Below are positions 32,431 to 32,554 of a stretch of DNA of 32,554 nucleotides, in pieces. Below the pieces are notes generated by a model. It saw only the letters and a list, made by a program, of their open reading frames with translations. It did no database searches and had not been told where the DNA came from. The translations under genes were made by a program, and so were the position numbers. Within the stretch, counting starts at the first letter, position 1. Each line of letters starts with the position of its first letter. The stretch is from an uncultured Peptococcaceae bacterium (lineage in GTDB: Bacteria; Bacillota; Desulfotomaculia; Desulfotomaculales; Desulfallaceae): positions 1 to 32,554 of the forward strand of contig CAJYBN010000003.1 of the NCBI GenBank assembly GCA_913064925.1. Direction: 5' to 3'.

Positions 32431-32554
32431 TTAATAAATATCGCTGCTTAATTCCAATACATGGAGGACGGGCAGAGCCAGCCCGAAAGCATTTTCCCCG
32501 CGCAAAATGCCGAAAACCACTCCCACCACCCGGCCTTTCCCGTCAAAGACCGGA
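32431..32554 (-). CDS. Trypsin-like serine protease, C-terminal end only
   Basis: The last 40 codons, read in from the right edge: PVFDGKGRVVGVVFGILRGE, then NAFGLALPVLHVLELSSDIY and stop. The P-V-F-D-x-x-G-R-V-V-G strand pair, followed by a hydrophobic FGLALPV strand, is the pattern directly after the catalytic GNSG of S1C/HtrA-like proteases. The catalytic residues lie outside the window. The gene precedes the permease with 55 bases between. Confidence 0.65.
   Translation of the reverse strand, partial: PVFDGKGRVVGVVFGILRGENAFGLALPVLHVLELSSDIY

Overview
The window looks like chromosomal DNA of an anaerobic, Gram-positive clostridial bacterium, most likely of the Desulfotomaculum/Pelotomaculum (Peptococcaceae) type. 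This is inferred from strong GGAGG ribosome-binding sites, frequent TTG/GTG starts, a tungsten-type aldehyde:ferredoxin oxidoreductase paired with an iron alcohol dehydrogenase, a YhaM-type exonuclease, a TRAP transporter and remnants of acyl-CoA metabolism. No rRNA, tRNA, CRISPR array or intact transposase was seen.

Bases 1-2240 hold accessory DNA: a Doc-type toxin (cut by the window edge) with its antitoxin, two unrecognised GC-rich genes ending in a terminator, and a SEC-C zinc-motif protein whose 3' end runs into a truncated yhaM gene (2193-2912).

Bases 2989-14097 hold a minus-strand BREX type 3 phage-defence operon in canonical order: brxF, brxC, pglXI, brxHII, pglZ, brxA. All genes are open except brxHII. 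That helicase gene has lost its helicase C-terminal domain and continues in another frame, and it also lacks a proper N-terminus. BrxF additionally has a P-loop without its glycines. The operon is bordered upstream by a terminator, a remnant of a PD-(D/E)XK-type nuclease/helicase gene and a decayed second copy of the left-edge antitoxin, in opposite orientation.

Bases 14980-17770 hold an intact EamA exporter, a broken XRE regulator, a broken acyl-CoA dehydrogenase and an intact Nudix hydrolase. Bases 17930-21690 hold a RidA-family gene and an adh-aor operon whose promoter region carries two near-identical 19-bp direct repeats. Bases 22073-24310 encode a GH13 alpha-glucan enzyme. Bases 24448-27703 hold a TRAP transporter operon (dctP-dctQ-dctM) with a long leader ending in a terminator-like hairpin just before dctP, which suggests attenuation. 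Bases 27900-28500 hold GC-rich nested inverted repeats and a small charged protein. Bases 28510-32554 hold a P-type ATPase remnant, an aminotransferase, a heavily frameshifted EamA pseudogene, a large ion-transporter-like permease and the C-terminal end of a trypsin-like protease.

The most notable features are the BREX-3 locus with a disabled motor gene, the regulatory repeats upstream of adh-aor, the leader of the TRAP operon and the high density of gene remnants. BREX-3 itself is a described system; I did not find a convincingly new complete system.
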